Below are positions 36,506 through 45,161 of a stretch of 64,000 nucleotides of DNA, one piece after another. Numbering within the stretch: position 1 is the first letter of the stretch; the number at the start of each line of letters is the position of its first letter. A program made the position numbers and the translations under genes. A model generated the notes under the pieces. That model ran no database searches and was not told where the DNA came from. It worked only from the letters and a program-made list of their open reading frames with translations. This DNA comes from Ciceribacter sichuanensis (GTDB taxonomy: Bacteria > Pseudomonadota > Alphaproteobacteria > Rhizobiales > Rhizobiaceae), in contig NZ_JAMXLX010000002.1 in NCBI RefSeq assembly GCF_024055605.1, positions 806,001 through 870,000 of the forward strand. Reading direction: 5' to 3'.

Positions 36506-37378
36506 TCAGGCGGTCCGCGCCCGCATGTTCTGCCTGGTCGTCGCGACAACATGCAACCCGACCGCTGCAAGCACTACGCTGCCTCCGACCATGGTCGGAC
36601 CGGAAGGCACTTCCCCGACAAACAACCACACCCAGAGCGGTGCCAGCGGCGCATCCATCGCCCCGATCAGCGCCGCCTCCACGGGCGGCAGCAGGCGCGA
36701 ACCGACAATCAGCAGCACCACCCCGAGTGAAAAGCCGAAGATGGCGAAGAGCAGGACCACCATGAGATCCTCACTGGACGTGGCAAGCGGAGCAGCGAAG
36801 GGCGCGGCAAAGGCAGCACTCAGCAATGTTGACAGCACCGAGCAGGCAAGCACCGGCTTGTCCGGATAGCGGCGCACGAGAACAGTCCAGAGCGCGATGG
36901 TGAACGTCATGGCAAATGCCAAGAGATCGCCGAAGATCGAACCTTCTCCTCCCTGCCCGATCATCAGCACGACACCGGTGAGAGCGATGCCGCTTGCGGC
37001 AAGCGCGCCCCGCCCCGGCCTCTCTCCGAGCATCAAGAAGCCCAGACCGGCAGCAGCGAAGGGACAGGTCGCGAAGATGATGGCGACATGGGCAACCGTC
37101 GTCTCGTGCAGAGCCGCGATGAAGAACGAGGCGCTGACGGCCGATGCCACGCAGATGGCAAGCCCAGAGAGCCCAAGGCTCGCGAAATCGCGATAGACGC
37201 TCCTCCCCCTGACCACGATCAAGCAAACGAGCAGGAAGACGCCGCTGATCGTTCCTCGCCAGAAGAGCAGCGTCGCGCTGTCCATGTCGATCAGCCGCGT
37301 CATCAGCCCCGCGGTGCTGAGCGCGATGGTCGCAACCGAGACGCTGATGAGGCCGACAAGATAGGATGGCATCTGCAT
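36506..37378 (-). CDS. DMT superfamily transporter (EamA)
   Basis: 290 residues with ten hydrophobic segments arranged as two EamA halves (about 10-140 and 150-285). LLFWRG, the end of the first half FLMLGERPGRG and the second half APLWVWLFVGEVPSGPTMVGG are typical. Members export amino acids, metabolites or drugs; substrate unknown. Closely related in motifs to the transporter at 54682-55572. Divergent from a WYL regulator with inverted repeats in between, which probably controls it. Confidence 0.9.
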   Translation of the reverse strand: MQMPSYLVGLISVSVATIALSTAGLMTRLIDMDSATLLFWRGTISGVFLLVCLIVVRGRSVYRDFASLGLSGLAICVASAVSASFFIAALHETTVAHVAIIFATCPFAAAGLGFLMLGERPGRGALAASGIALTGVVLMIGQGGEGSIFGDLLAFAMTFTIALWTVLVRRYPDKPVLACSVLSTLLSAAFAAPFAAPLATSSEDLMVVLLFAIFGFSLGVVLLIVGSRLLPPVEAALIGAMDAPLAPLWVWLFVGEVPSGPTMVGGSVVLAAVGLHVVATTRQNMRARTA

Positions 37379-37417
37379 GGGAGAGGTCTCGACGGATTGG
37401 AAAGAGACGCCAGTTGT

Positions 37418-37450
37418 AGCAGAATACTGCTGACAGCTTCTTGTCAGCAG
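37418..37450. promoter_or_regulatory. overlapping inverted repeats between EamA and WYL regulator genes
   Basis: CTGCTGACA-GCTTCT-TGTCAGCAG (9-bp perfect, 37427-37450) overlaps AGCAG-AATA-CTGCT (37418-37431). Three copies of the half-site AGCAG/CTGCT in 33 bp between two divergent starts look like an operator for the WYL regulator. Confidence 0.65.
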
Positions 37451-37474
37451 AGGCCGAAGGGCCGGGAGACGGCG

Positions 37475-38158
37475 ATGGTGCAGCCGAGCCGCATGTTCGA
37501 CATCATCCAGATGCTGCGCGCATCGCCGACCCCGCTGACCGCCGAGGCGATCGCTTTACGGCTGGAGGTAACGAAGCGCACCGTCTACCGCGACATCGCC
37601 GCCCTGCAGGCCTCCCGCGTGCCGATCGAGGGGGCCGCCGGTGTCGGCTATGTCATGCGCCGGGGTTACGACCTGCCGCCGCTGATGTTTTCCCCTGAAG
37701 AGATCGAGGCGATCGCCGTCGGCCTGTCGCTCGTCGCTCGCACCGGCGACAGCAGCCTGGAAGCCGCCGGTCGCAGCGCCGCCGCCAAGATCGGCGACGT
37801 CCTGCCCTGCGACACGACAGGCATCGACGCCATGCCGCTTTACGTCTCCCGATGGCACGAGATACCCCAGCCGAAGGCTGACCTCGCCACCATGCGCCGC
37901 GCCATCCGCGAGGAACGCAAGCTGCGGCTCACCTATCGCGACGCGGAAAACCGGGAGACGGAAAGAACGATACGCCCGCTCGGCCTAGTCTATTATGTCG
38001 ATGGCATACACCTTGCGGCATGGTGCGAAATGCGGCAGGATTTCCGTCACTTCAGGCATGACAGGATCGAGTGCTGCCGCCTTCTGGAAGAAGGTTTTCG
38101 CGACGGGGATAAACTCCGCAAGACATGGCGCGAGAACCGCAAACTGTTCGATTACTGA
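37475..38158 (+). CDS. YafY-type HTH/WYL domain transcriptional regulator
   Basis: 227 residues from the ATG at 37475 (GGGAG 6 bases upstream). N-terminal HTH_11 winged helix: RMFDIIQMLRASPTPLTAEAIALRL and VTKRTVYRDIAALQ, then GYVMRRGYDLPPLMFSPEEIEAI, and a C-terminal WYL-like domain (about 130-200) where the triad is altered (LVYYVDGIHLAAWCE). WYL regulators sense small ligands or nucleic acids. Probably regulates the divergent EamA transporter. Confidence 0.9.
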   Translation: MVQPSRMFDIIQMLRASPTPLTAEAIALRLEVTKRTVYRDIAALQASRVPIEGAAGVGYVMRRGYDLPPLMFSPEEIEAIAVGLSLVARTGDSSLEAAGRSAAAKIGDVLPCDTTGIDAMPLYVSRWHEIPQPKADLATMRRAIREERKLRLTYRDAENRETERTIRPLGLVYYVDGIHLAAWCEMRQDFRHFRHDRIECCRLLEEGFRDGDKLRKTWRENRKLFDY

Positions 38159-38168
38159 GCGCTCCGGA

Positions 38169-38237
38169 CATTAACAAAACGTAATGTCATAACGCGTCCG
38201 TGATCGCTTGAAACACCGTTTGGCCGCACTTATCTGT
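38169..38237 (+). promoter_or_regulatory. rpoH promoter region
   Basis: An inverted repeat GACATTA-N8-TAATGTC lies at 38169-38190. Just after it, CTTGAAA (38209-38215) and CTTATCT (38231-38237) stand 15 bases apart, resembling the alphaproteobacterial heat-shock sigma-32 promoter (CTTGAA ... C-Y-TAT-T) and also readable as a sigma-70 type. It lies about 90 bases before the rpoH ATG. This fits heat-inducible autoregulation of rpoH as described for Agrobacterium. Confidence 0.55.
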
Positions 38238-38327
38238 TACGTGGGTTTCTGTGGGGTTTTGGAAATCCACGGAGATCCGGCTCGCCCAGGGATGAAGGGG
38301 AGCCACACTTGGAAAAGGGGGTGCTTT

Positions 38328-39230
38328 ATGGCCCGCAATACTCTGCCTACCATTACCGCCGGTGAAGCCGGCCTCAATCGTTATCTTGATGAGATCCGCA
38401 AGTTCCCGATGCTGGAACCGCAGCAGGAATACATGCTCGCGAAGCGCTATGCCGAACACGGCGACCGCGATGCAGCCCACAAGCTCGTTACCAGCCATTT
38501 GCGCCTCGTCGCCAAGATCGCCATGGGTTATCGCGGCTACGGCCTGCCGATCGGCGAAGTCGTGTCCGAGGGCAATGTCGGCCTGATGCAGGCCGTCAAG
38601 AAGTTCGACCCGGAACGCGGCTTCCGTCTGGCAACCTATGCCATGTGGTGGATCAAGGCCTCGATCCAGGAATACATCCTGCGCTCGTGGTCGCTCGTGA
38701 AGATGGGCACCACCGCGAACCAGAAGCGGCTGTTCTTCAATCTTCGCAGGCTGAAGGGCAAGATCCAGGCAATAGAGGAAGGCGATCTGAAGCCTGAGCA
38801 GGTGGCGGAAATCGCTACCAAGCTCAACGTTTCGGAGGAGGAAGTCATCTCGATGAACCGTCGCCTCTCCGGCGACGCCTCGCTGAACGCCCCGATCCGC
38901 GCCACCGAAGGCGAATCCGGCCAGTGGCAGGACTGGCTGGTGGATGATCACGACAGCCAGGAAGAAGTGCTGATCGAGCAGGACGAGCTGGAAACCCGCC
39001 GCCGCATGCTGGCCCGCGCCATGAGCGTCTTGAACGAACGCGAACGCCGCATCTTCGAGGCCCGCCGCCTCGCCGAAGATCCGGTGACCCTCGAGGAGTT
39101 GTCCTCCGAATTCGACATCAGCCGCGAGCGCGTACGCCAGATCGAGGTTCGCGCCTTCGAAAAGGTGCAGGAGGCCGTCCAGAAGGAGGCGCTGGAACGC
39201 GCCTCCCAGCTCCGCGTCGTCGAAGCCTGA
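38328..39230 (+). CDS. rpoH: RNA polymerase heat-shock sigma factor
   Basis: 300 residues from the ATG at 38328 (GGGGG upstream). Sigma-70 regions in order: 1.2/2.1 (LNRYLDEIRKFPMLE), 2.3-2.4 (FRLATYAMWWIKASIQEYIL), the RpoH box QKRLFFNLR at 132-140 that separates this family from other sigma factors, and region 4.2 (ISRERVRQIEVRAFEKVQ). Directs transcription of chaperone and protease genes under heat stress. Likely the RpoH1-type factor of rhizobia; a second copy elsewhere in the genome cannot be ruled out. Confidence 0.97.
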   Translation: MARNTLPTITAGEAGLNRYLDEIRKFPMLEPQQEYMLAKRYAEHGDRDAAHKLVTSHLRLVAKIAMGYRGYGLPIGEVVSEGNVGLMQAVKKFDPERGFRLATYAMWWIKASIQEYILRSWSLVKMGTTANQKRLFFNLRRLKGKIQAIEEGDLKPEQVAEIATKLNVSEEEVISMNRRLSGDASLNAPIRATEGESGQWQDWLVDDHDSQEEVLIEQDELETRRRMLARAMSVLNERERRIFEARRLAEDPVTLEELSSEFDISRERVRQIEVRAFEKVQEAVQKEALERASQLRVVEA

Positions 39231-39257
39231 ACCCGCTGAGAAACGAATAAAACGAGA

Positions 39258-39289
39258 AAACCCGGGGCCGCGAGGCACCCGGGTTTTTC
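39258..39289 (+). terminator. rpoH terminator
   Basis: AAACCCGGG / CCCGGGTTT, a perfect 9-bp stem with an 11-base loop, running into TTTTTCATTTG. Confidence 0.92.
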
Positions 39290-39318
39290 ATTTGTTGCAA
39301 GACGTACAGGGGGCCGGA

Positions 39319-41721
39319 TCAGTTGCCGGCCGATCCCAGCGCCCCCCATTCCTTCAGCACGGCATCGAACACCGCCGTTCCGGCAGCACCCTTGTCGAGC
39401 GTCAGCAAGGCGCGGCGGCCGTTGCGGTAGGTGATCGGCATGTCGATCCAGCTGCGCGTGGACAGGAGTTCCAGGTTCTTCTTGATGACGTCCTCGAAGT
39501 CGTTGAGCGCCACGAGATAGGTATCTTCCGTTACCTGTGCCGAGACTGCGACGAGCTGATCGCCCCGATCCTGCTCTGTGCGCTTCATCGCGATGCGCTG
39601 CAGGTTGTCCACCGCTCCGCCCTCGAAATCCGGCGGGATCGAGAAGACGACTTCGATGATGTGGCTTGCCGGCAGTGAGTTGTCGGTGTTGCGCTTGATG
39701 GTTAGCAGCGCGGTCATGCCGCGTTCCGGAATGGTGATCTTGCCCTGGATTTCCGGATTGGGCTTGCCGTCGTCGCCGGTCTCGCGAACGGCAGTCCAGG
39801 CAACGGTGCCGGCCACCGCGACCGGAGTGGTCTGGCCGAGCTTCTCCTCATAGAGGAATGCCTTTTCGCCGGCAGCCGTGCCGGCACCGGCAGCAGCCGG
39901 AGGCGTCGTGGTAGCGGGAGCGACAGGCGTACCGGCATTGGTGCCGACCGGCGGTTGATCCGTCGGCTCGACGGTCGAGGCGACATTCTGCTGCGAAACC
40001 GACTTGCCCTCAGCGTCTGCACCGGCGGCAGCGGCCGTTCCCGCGCCTTGATCGACTTCCGAACCATCAGCCATGAGACGCTGGGTGAACTTCTGCCCCT
40101 CGACTGCCCCTTCTTCCGGCGGCGTCGCCGGCTTAGTGGCCGTGCCATCCGTAACCGGCGGAGTTTCGGTTGCCGGCTGTTCCGCCTGCCCGTCCGTTGT
40201 CGCCGGCTGTCCGGCGACAAACGGCGGCTCGGAGCCCGTCAGGCCGTTGATGAATTCCGTCATCGACGTGCGATAAGTCCATGCAGCGAAGCCGCCGCCG
40301 GCCAGAAGCAGCACGCCGAGTGCACCAAGCACAATCGGAGCGAAGTTGCGGCGCGGCTTGGTCTCCTTGCGATAGGCCGACTGCTGGGCGCTTTCGAGGA
40401 AAGCGTCGACTTCCTCATCGGACGCAGCCACAGGCGCTACGGGAGCCGCCGGTCGACCACCATTTCCGCCGGCTGCTACCGGTTGAGGCTCCTTCGACTT
40501 CAGGTCGCCGACATCGGCAAACCAGTCCGAGAAATCATCTGTCTGCTTGGGAGCGGCCGCGGCGGCAGCCGCGGTCTGCGCAGGCGCCGCCGGAGAACGG
40601 TATTCATCGACATTCCACTCGAGAAGGTCGGGAACTTCCGTCGCAGCAGGCTCGGCGCGCGCCACCGGAGCTGCCGGCGCGAAACCACCGAAATCAAGGT
40701 CGCGCCGCTGTTCGGACGCCGTCGGAGTGCCCCCCTCGTGACGAACCACGGGTGCGATATCCTCGATCGGAACGGAATGAACCGGCGTATCCTCCGGGAA
40801 ATCCCAGGGCTCATAGGCAACAGGTTCGGAAGCGGGAGCAGGTTTGGCGGTAAAATCGGACCGGGCCGGCGAAAGCCATTCCTCGGCCTCATCGGTCATC
40901 GGAGCAGCCTGACGGGCCGCCGGCTGCACGGACTCGACCCGCTCTTCCTCGTAGCGGTGGACCGGCTCCTCTTCCCATGTCGGGAAAACCTCTTCCGCAT
41001 GCGGAGCCTCGACGGACACAGGCTCAACCGCGGGTGCGACAGGCGCGACGGCCTCCGGTTCGGGGCTTACAGGCGGCTGATAAACCGGCGTTTCCGGCTC
41101 AGCGTCCTGCCAGGGGTCTTCGACCTCTTCGTATTCTAGCGCCGGAGCGGCGCGAGCAGGCTCGACATATTCTTCTTCGTGCTCGCGATAGGTCTCGTCA
41201 GCGGCAGCCGAGACCGGCTCCTCGGCCCATGCGACCTGTGTGGACGCAGGAGCTACAGCAGCAACATGAGGCTCGTCTTCGTATTCGGGACGAGCAGCCT
41301 CTTCAGGCTCTGCGGCTTCTTCCGGTTCCGGCTCGTAGGCCTGCTCCGGTTGGTAGGCCTGTTCCGGTTCATGGACCGGTTCAGGCTCTTCCTCGGTCTT
41401 GTAGGCTGGAGCGGGCGCGGGCTCGGAAACACCGGGAACATGATCTTCCCAGGATGCCGCGACCGGCTCGGGCGAAACCTCTTCCGGAAGCTCTTCAACT
41501 TCCGGAAGTGCCTCGGCGTGCTCGGCCTCGACTTCGTTGATGGCAACCTCGAGCTTGTCGAGTTGACGGCGCAGCATCTCTTCGGGCGGGCGCGGCGACA
41601 TGTTCTCGAGCTGCCGCAATACGGCACTGCGAGCCTTGTCATAGACCTTCGCACGCATCTCAGGGGTATTGTTCGACAGTCCGTCCACGGCCCGCCGAAT
41701 AACTGCGATAAAGTCAGCCAT
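39319..41721 (-). CDS. large acidic single-pass membrane protein
   Basis: 800 residues from the ATG at 41721. Residues 1-70 are a conserved-looking helical start (MADFIAVIRRAVDGLSNNT). Residues about 70-450 are low-complexity, rich in Glu, Pro, Ala and Val, and strongly acidic. One membrane helix lies at about 461-482 (VLGALGVLLLAGGGF), followed by a Pro/Thr/Ala-rich linker and a globular C-terminal domain (about 620-800) on the periplasmic side. No known domain recognised. Between purA and rpoH, same strand as purA; a comparable protein is common at this place in rhizobia as far as I recall. Confidence 0.8.
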   Translation of the reverse strand: MADFIAVIRRAVDGLSNNTPEMRAKVYDKARSAVLRQLENMSPRPPEEMLRRQLDKLEVAINEVEAEHAEALPEVEELPEEVSPEPVAASWEDHVPGVSEPAPAPAYKTEEEPEPVHEPEQAYQPEQAYEPEPEEAAEPEEAARPEYEDEPHVAAVAPASTQVAWAEEPVSAAADETYREHEEEYVEPARAAPALEYEEVEDPWQDAEPETPVYQPPVSPEPEAVAPVAPAVEPVSVEAPHAEEVFPTWEEEPVHRYEEERVESVQPAARQAAPMTDEAEEWLSPARSDFTAKPAPASEPVAYEPWDFPEDTPVHSVPIEDIAPVVRHEGGTPTASEQRRDLDFGGFAPAAPVARAEPAATEVPDLLEWNVDEYRSPAAPAQTAAAAAAAPKQTDDFSDWFADVGDLKSKEPQPVAAGGNGGRPAAPVAPVAASDEEVDAFLESAQQSAYRKETKPRRNFAPIVLGALGVLLLAGGGFAAWTYRTSMTEFINGLTGSEPPFVAGQPATTDGQAEQPATETPPVTDGTATKPATPPEEGAVEGQKFTQRLMADGSEVDQGAGTAAAAGADAEGKSVSQQNVASTVEPTDQPPVGTNAGTPVAPATTTPPAAAGAGTAAGEKAFLYEEKLGQTTPVAVAGTVAWTAVRETGDDGKPNPEIQGKITIPERGMTALLTIKRNTDNSLPASHIIEVVFSIPPDFEGGAVDNLQRIAMKRTEQDRGDQLVAVSAQVTEDTYLVALNDFEDVIKKNLELLSTRSWIDMPITYRNGRRALLTLDKGAAGTAVFDAVLKEWGALGSAGN

Positions 41722-41784
41722 CAGCAATTTTTCTCTTGGTCGCCGGAGTGATTCCGACCGACAAAACGTTAACGATTTCTATCA

Positions 41785-43083
41785 TTAATCCTCAAACGGA
41801 TCGGTCACAAGTATGGTGTCGTCACGCTCCGGGCTGGTCGAAAGCAGAGCGACCGGCGCGCCGATCAGTTCTTCGACCTGTCGGACGTACTTGATCGCCT
41901 GTGCCGGCAGGTCCGCCCACTTGCGCGCACCGACCGTCGATTCCTTCCAGCCTTCGAGCGTGATGTAGATCGGCTCAACGCGAGCCTGGGCTGCCTGCGA
42001 TGCCGGAAGGTAGTCGATTTCCTGCCCATCCAGCTTGTAGCCGACGCAAATCTTGAGTTCATCGAGACCGTCGAGAACGTCGAGCTTGGTCAGCGCTATG
42101 CCGGTGATGCCGTTGGTGGCGACCGACTGGCGCACCAGTGCCGCATCGAACCAGCCGCAACGGCGCTTGCGGCCCGTAACCGTGCCGAACTCATGGCCGC
42201 GCTCACCGAGGAACTGACCGATTTCATCCGTCAGTTCGGTCGGGAACGGACCTTCGCCGACGCGAGTTGTATAGGCCTTGGTGATGCCGAGGATATAACC
42301 CAGTGCCCCTGGGCCCATGCCGGAGCCGGCAGCAGCCTGGCCGGCGACCGTGTTGGACGAGGTCACGAAGGGATAGGTACCGTGGTCGATGTCGAGCAGC
42401 GAACCCTGGGCGCCTTCGAACAGGATGCGCGAACCCTTGCGGCGCTCCTTGTCCAGCAACTGCCAGACGGTATCCATGAACGGCAGAACGCGGTCGGCGA
42501 TGGAGGTCAGTTCCTCCATGATCGTCTTGTGCTCGACTTCGGCAGCGCCGAAGCCGCGGCGAAGCGCGTTGTGGTGCGAGAGCAGACGGTCGACCTTGCC
42601 TTCGAGCGCGGCGATGTCGGCGAGTTCCATGAGGCGGATCGCGCGACGGCCAACCTTGTCTTCATAGGCCGGGCCGATGCCGCGGCGGGTCGTGCCGATC
42701 TTGGTGCCGCTGTTGGAGGCGGCGTCTTCGCGCATGCCGTCCAGCTCGCGGTGGAGGGAAAGGATCAGTGTCGCGTTTTCGGCGATTCGCAGGTTTTCGG
42801 GAGTAACGGTAACCCCCTGAACCTTGAGGCGCTCGATCTCGGCCAGAAGTGCATGCGGATCGACGACCACGCCGTTACCGATAACCGCCATCTTGCCCGG
42901 ACGCACGACGCCGGACGGCAGAAGAGACAGCTTGTAGCTGACGCCATCGATGACCAGAGTATGTCCGGCATTATGTCCGCCCTGAAAGCGGACAACGATA
43001 TCGGCTCGCTCGGAAAGCCAGTCGACGATCTTGCCTTTACCCTCGTCTCCCCACTGCGACCCTACAACCACGACATTCGTCAT
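41785..43083 (-). CDS. purA: adenylosuccinate synthetase
   Basis: 432 residues from the ATG at 43083 (AGGA upstream), the standard length; an upstream in-frame ATG at 43107 is rejected. GTP-binding/catalytic start [42 protein letters not shown] and the C-terminal [19 protein letters not shown] are diagnostic. It joins IMP and aspartate with GTP hydrolysis to form adenylosuccinate, the first committed step to AMP. Confidence 0.98.
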   Translation of the reverse strand: MTNVVVVGSQWGDEGKGKIVDWLSERADIVVRFQGGHNAGHTLVIDGVSYKLSLLPSGVVRPGKMAVIGNGVVVDPHALLAEIERLKVQGVTVTPENLRIAENATLILSLHRELDGMREDAASNSGTKIGTTRRGIGPAYEDKVGRRAIRLMELADIAALEGKVDRLLSHHNALRRGFGAAEVEHKTIMEELTSIADRVLPFMDTVWQLLDKERRKGSRILFEGAQGSLLDIDHGTYPFVTSSNTVAGQAAAGSGMGPGALGYILGITKAYTTRVGEGPFPTELTDEIGQFLGERGHEFGTVTGRKRRCGWFDAALVRQSVATNGITGIALTKLDVLDGLDELKICVGYKLDGQEIDYLPASQAAQARVEPIYITLEGWKESTVGARKWADLPAQAIKYVRQVEELIGAPVALLSTSPERDDTILVTDPFED

Positions 43084-43269
43084 TTCCAAATCCTGTTCAT
43101 TGCACAAGGCCTGCGCCTAACCCAAACCCGCGCATCTATACTGTGTTGTTTTTGGGAAATCGACCCGTTTGTGATCAGCAATTTGGCTTTTTGCGTGACA
43201 TGTGAGCGCCCGTCGCCTATCCAAACGGCGAATTGCAGTCGAGCGAAACCCCTTTCCTTATTCCATCTG

Positions 43270-44169
43270 GTGTTGCAGTTGCTTCTTCGGGCCTATTTTT
43301 TCCTCACCGTCGCGACACTTCTATGGGGCGGAAACACCATGGTCGGCAAGCTGGCCGTCGGCCATGTCAGCCCTATGGTTCTCAATTTCTCACGCTGGCT
43401 GATCGCCGTCATTGTCATCTGCGTCATTTCCGTGCCGCAGATCAGGAAGGACTGGCCGCTTCTGCGCAAGAACTGGCTGCTGTTGCTCGCCTATGGCGCG
43501 GTGGGCTACACGGCCTTCAACGGTTTCCTCTACACTGCCCTCAAATATACGAGCGCAGTCAATGGCGCGATCGAACAGGGCGGCATCCCGGTCCTGATCT
43601 TTATCCTCAACTTCGTGCTCTTCCGCATCCCGGTTTCCCTCGTGCAGATCATCGGCTTTGCCATCAGCTTTGCCGGCGTCGCGGTGACGGCAAGCCATGG
43701 CGACCCGATGTCGCTGCTGCACCTCACCCTGAATTACGGTGACGGGCTGCTGCTGCTCGCCGTCCTCGCCTATGCGATCTACACCATCGCGCTGCGCTGG
43801 AAGCCGCCGGTGCACTGGAAGAGCCTGATGGCCGGCCCGGCGCTCGGTGCGGCAGTGACCGCCCTTCCCCTGATGTTCTGGGAGCAGGCGAACGGCGAAA
43901 TGATCCTGCCCGATACGCTGGGATGGGCAATCATCGCCTATGCCGGCCTGTTGCCGTCACTGGTCTCGCAAGTCTTCTACATCAAGGGAGTGGAAGGCAT
44001 CGGCGCCAATCGCGCCGGCCTCTTCATCAATCTGGTTCCGGTGTTCGGAACGCTTCTCTCGCTTGCCCTGCTCGGCGAAGCGCTCCAACCGTTCCATATT
44101 CTTGCCCTGGCCCTCGTTCTGGGCGGTATCGCCATCGCCGAATGGGGCAAGCCAGCGAGCAAGACCTGA
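43270..44169 (+). CDS. DMT superfamily transporter (EamA)
   Basis: 299 residues from a GTG at 43270, giving VLQLLLRAYFFLTVATLLWGG; no good ribosome site is visible and TTG codons just downstream are alternatives. The open frame continues far upstream but that part lies opposite purA. Ten membrane segments in two EamA halves; LLWGGNTMVGKLAVGHVSP and EGIGANRAGLFINLVPVFGTLLSLALLGEAL are typical. Substrate unknown. Divergent from purA. Confidence 0.88.
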   Translation: MLQLLLRAYFFLTVATLLWGGNTMVGKLAVGHVSPMVLNFSRWLIAVIVICVISVPQIRKDWPLLRKNWLLLLAYGAVGYTAFNGFLYTALKYTSAVNGAIEQGGIPVLIFILNFVLFRIPVSLVQIIGFAISFAGVAVTASHGDPMSLLHLTLNYGDGLLLLAVLAYAIYTIALRWKPPVHWKSLMAGPALGAAVTALPLMFWEQANGEMILPDTLGWAIIAYAGLLPSLVSQVFYIKGVEGIGANRAGLFINLVPVFGTLLSLALLGEALQPFHILALALVLGGIAIAEWGKPASKT

Positions 44170-44185
44170 CGCCGAAAAAGAAAAG

Positions 44186-44214
44186 GCCCTGACGGTGGTT
44201 CACACCATCAGGGC
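44186..44214 (-). terminator. terminator for the minus-strand gene at 44276
   Basis: GCCCTGACGGTG / CACCATCAGGGC, a 12-bp stem with one mismatch and a 5-base loop. The minus strand continues CCTTTTCTTTTTCGG. It may also slow transcription from the EamA gene on the other strand. Confidence 0.8.
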
Positions 44215-44275
44215 AAATTTGGCAGTACAGACAGAAACATTCAGCCGGGCGGAACCTACCGCCCTGAAGAATTAT

Positions 44276-44851
44276 TTAGAGCCCCATCGGGCGAATGCTT
44301 GCGGTCGGGATCTCGACGCGCTTCCACTTCTTGATGGCGTTCGAGCGGTCGTCCAGTGCGTAGTCACCCCTATTGGTGGTGACCACCAGAACGACACGGC
44401 GCTCGCCGTCCGTGGTGCGGCCATTCGCAACCGTCAGCGCATCAGCCGACCAGCCCATGGCGATCAGCATGGCGCGCTTGGCGCTGGCGAGGTCAGAGCC
44501 GATGGTGACAGGCCCGGAAATCTTCAGAACATCCCGACGACCGAACGAGTAGAGGTCGTTGATAAGCTGGACCGAGGCATTGACCGTCGCATTGACACGC
44601 TTCAACTGGCTCTCGCGATACGAGGTGAGCACGAAGGTGTAAGGGCGCTCGACGGCCTGGCAGCCCTCCTGTGCATCGACGCACAGCTTCGCGTCGCTCG
44701 ACGACAGACGCTCACCGGAAATCACGAGACGCATGTTCGGCGCATCGGTGAGGTTGCGGGCAAAGCCGCCTGGCCCGAATGCATGGGCCGGGTCAGACAG
44801 GACGAATGCCGTCGCGGCGACGACGGCCGTTGCGAGGAGTTTCTTCAGCAT
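44276..44851 (-). CDS. secreted protein resembling an inactive transglutaminase-like cysteine protease
   Basis: 191 residues from the ATG at 44851. Signal peptide 1-24 (ends PAHA). The layout matches BTLCP (DUF920) proteases: a Cys pair near the front (Cys57, Cys64), VLTSYRESQLKRVNATVN, INDLYSFGRRDV, then the region that normally holds the catalytic Cys (G-D-C-E-D-Y) reading TIGSDLASAKR, so Cys is replaced by Gly118; the catalytic His position (E-G-H-A-V) reads ERRVV (Arg152); only the Asp of YALDD (167) remains. Likely a non-catalytic relative. The family call is from pattern reading and is moderately sure. Confidence 0.68.
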   Translation of the reverse strand: MLKKLLATAVVAATAFVLSDPAHAFGPGGFARNLTDAPNMRLVISGERLSSSDAKLCVDAQEGCQAVERPYTFVLTSYRESQLKRVNATVNASVQLINDLYSFGRRDVLKISGPVTIGSDLASAKRAMLIAMGWSADALTVANGRTTDGERRVVLVVTTNRGDYALDDRSNAIKKWKRVEIPTASIRPMGL

Positions 44852-45161
44852 ATCCTTAGGTCCCCGTTCAGAACTCTTGGTTTTGGCGGGCCGGAACAAA
44901 TCCTCCGGCTTCCTTGTGACTGAACCTACACGGGGTGTTTTTCGGTGCGCTTAAACAGATGCCGACAATTTTAGCGAATAGCGTCTTTTTCTCGAATCGA
45001 GACAGACGCCCTCCCCGCGACAGTTGCCATCCCTTCTCGCCGGCGCGCCCGCATCCGGCCCGCCGCGACATTTAAGGCATCAGCCTGCACGCAATATGAT
45101 GCTTTTCGCAGCCTGCATTATTTCCTAATCGATTGGGTAGAGAAACAGCGAGGGTGCGGAC
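44852..45161 (+). promoter_or_regulatory. control region of the creatininase-family gene
   Basis: 310-bp gap without a gene. The inverted repeat GCATCA-N14-TGATGC lies at 45077-45102 and is followed directly by TTTTC; the same element with the same spacing stands before the ABC operon at 47012-47037. Probably a binding site of the adjacent LysR regulator. The rest shows nothing I can name. Confidence 0.7.

Noticed and set aside
39955..41139. Plus-strand 394-codon frame opposite the acidic membrane protein
   Set aside because: Arg/Gly-rich complement of Glu/Pro/Ala codons; no domain.
42193..43269. Upstream part of the open frame leading into the EamA gene at 43270
   Set aside because: It lies opposite purA, which is certain; only the part after 43270 encodes membrane segments.
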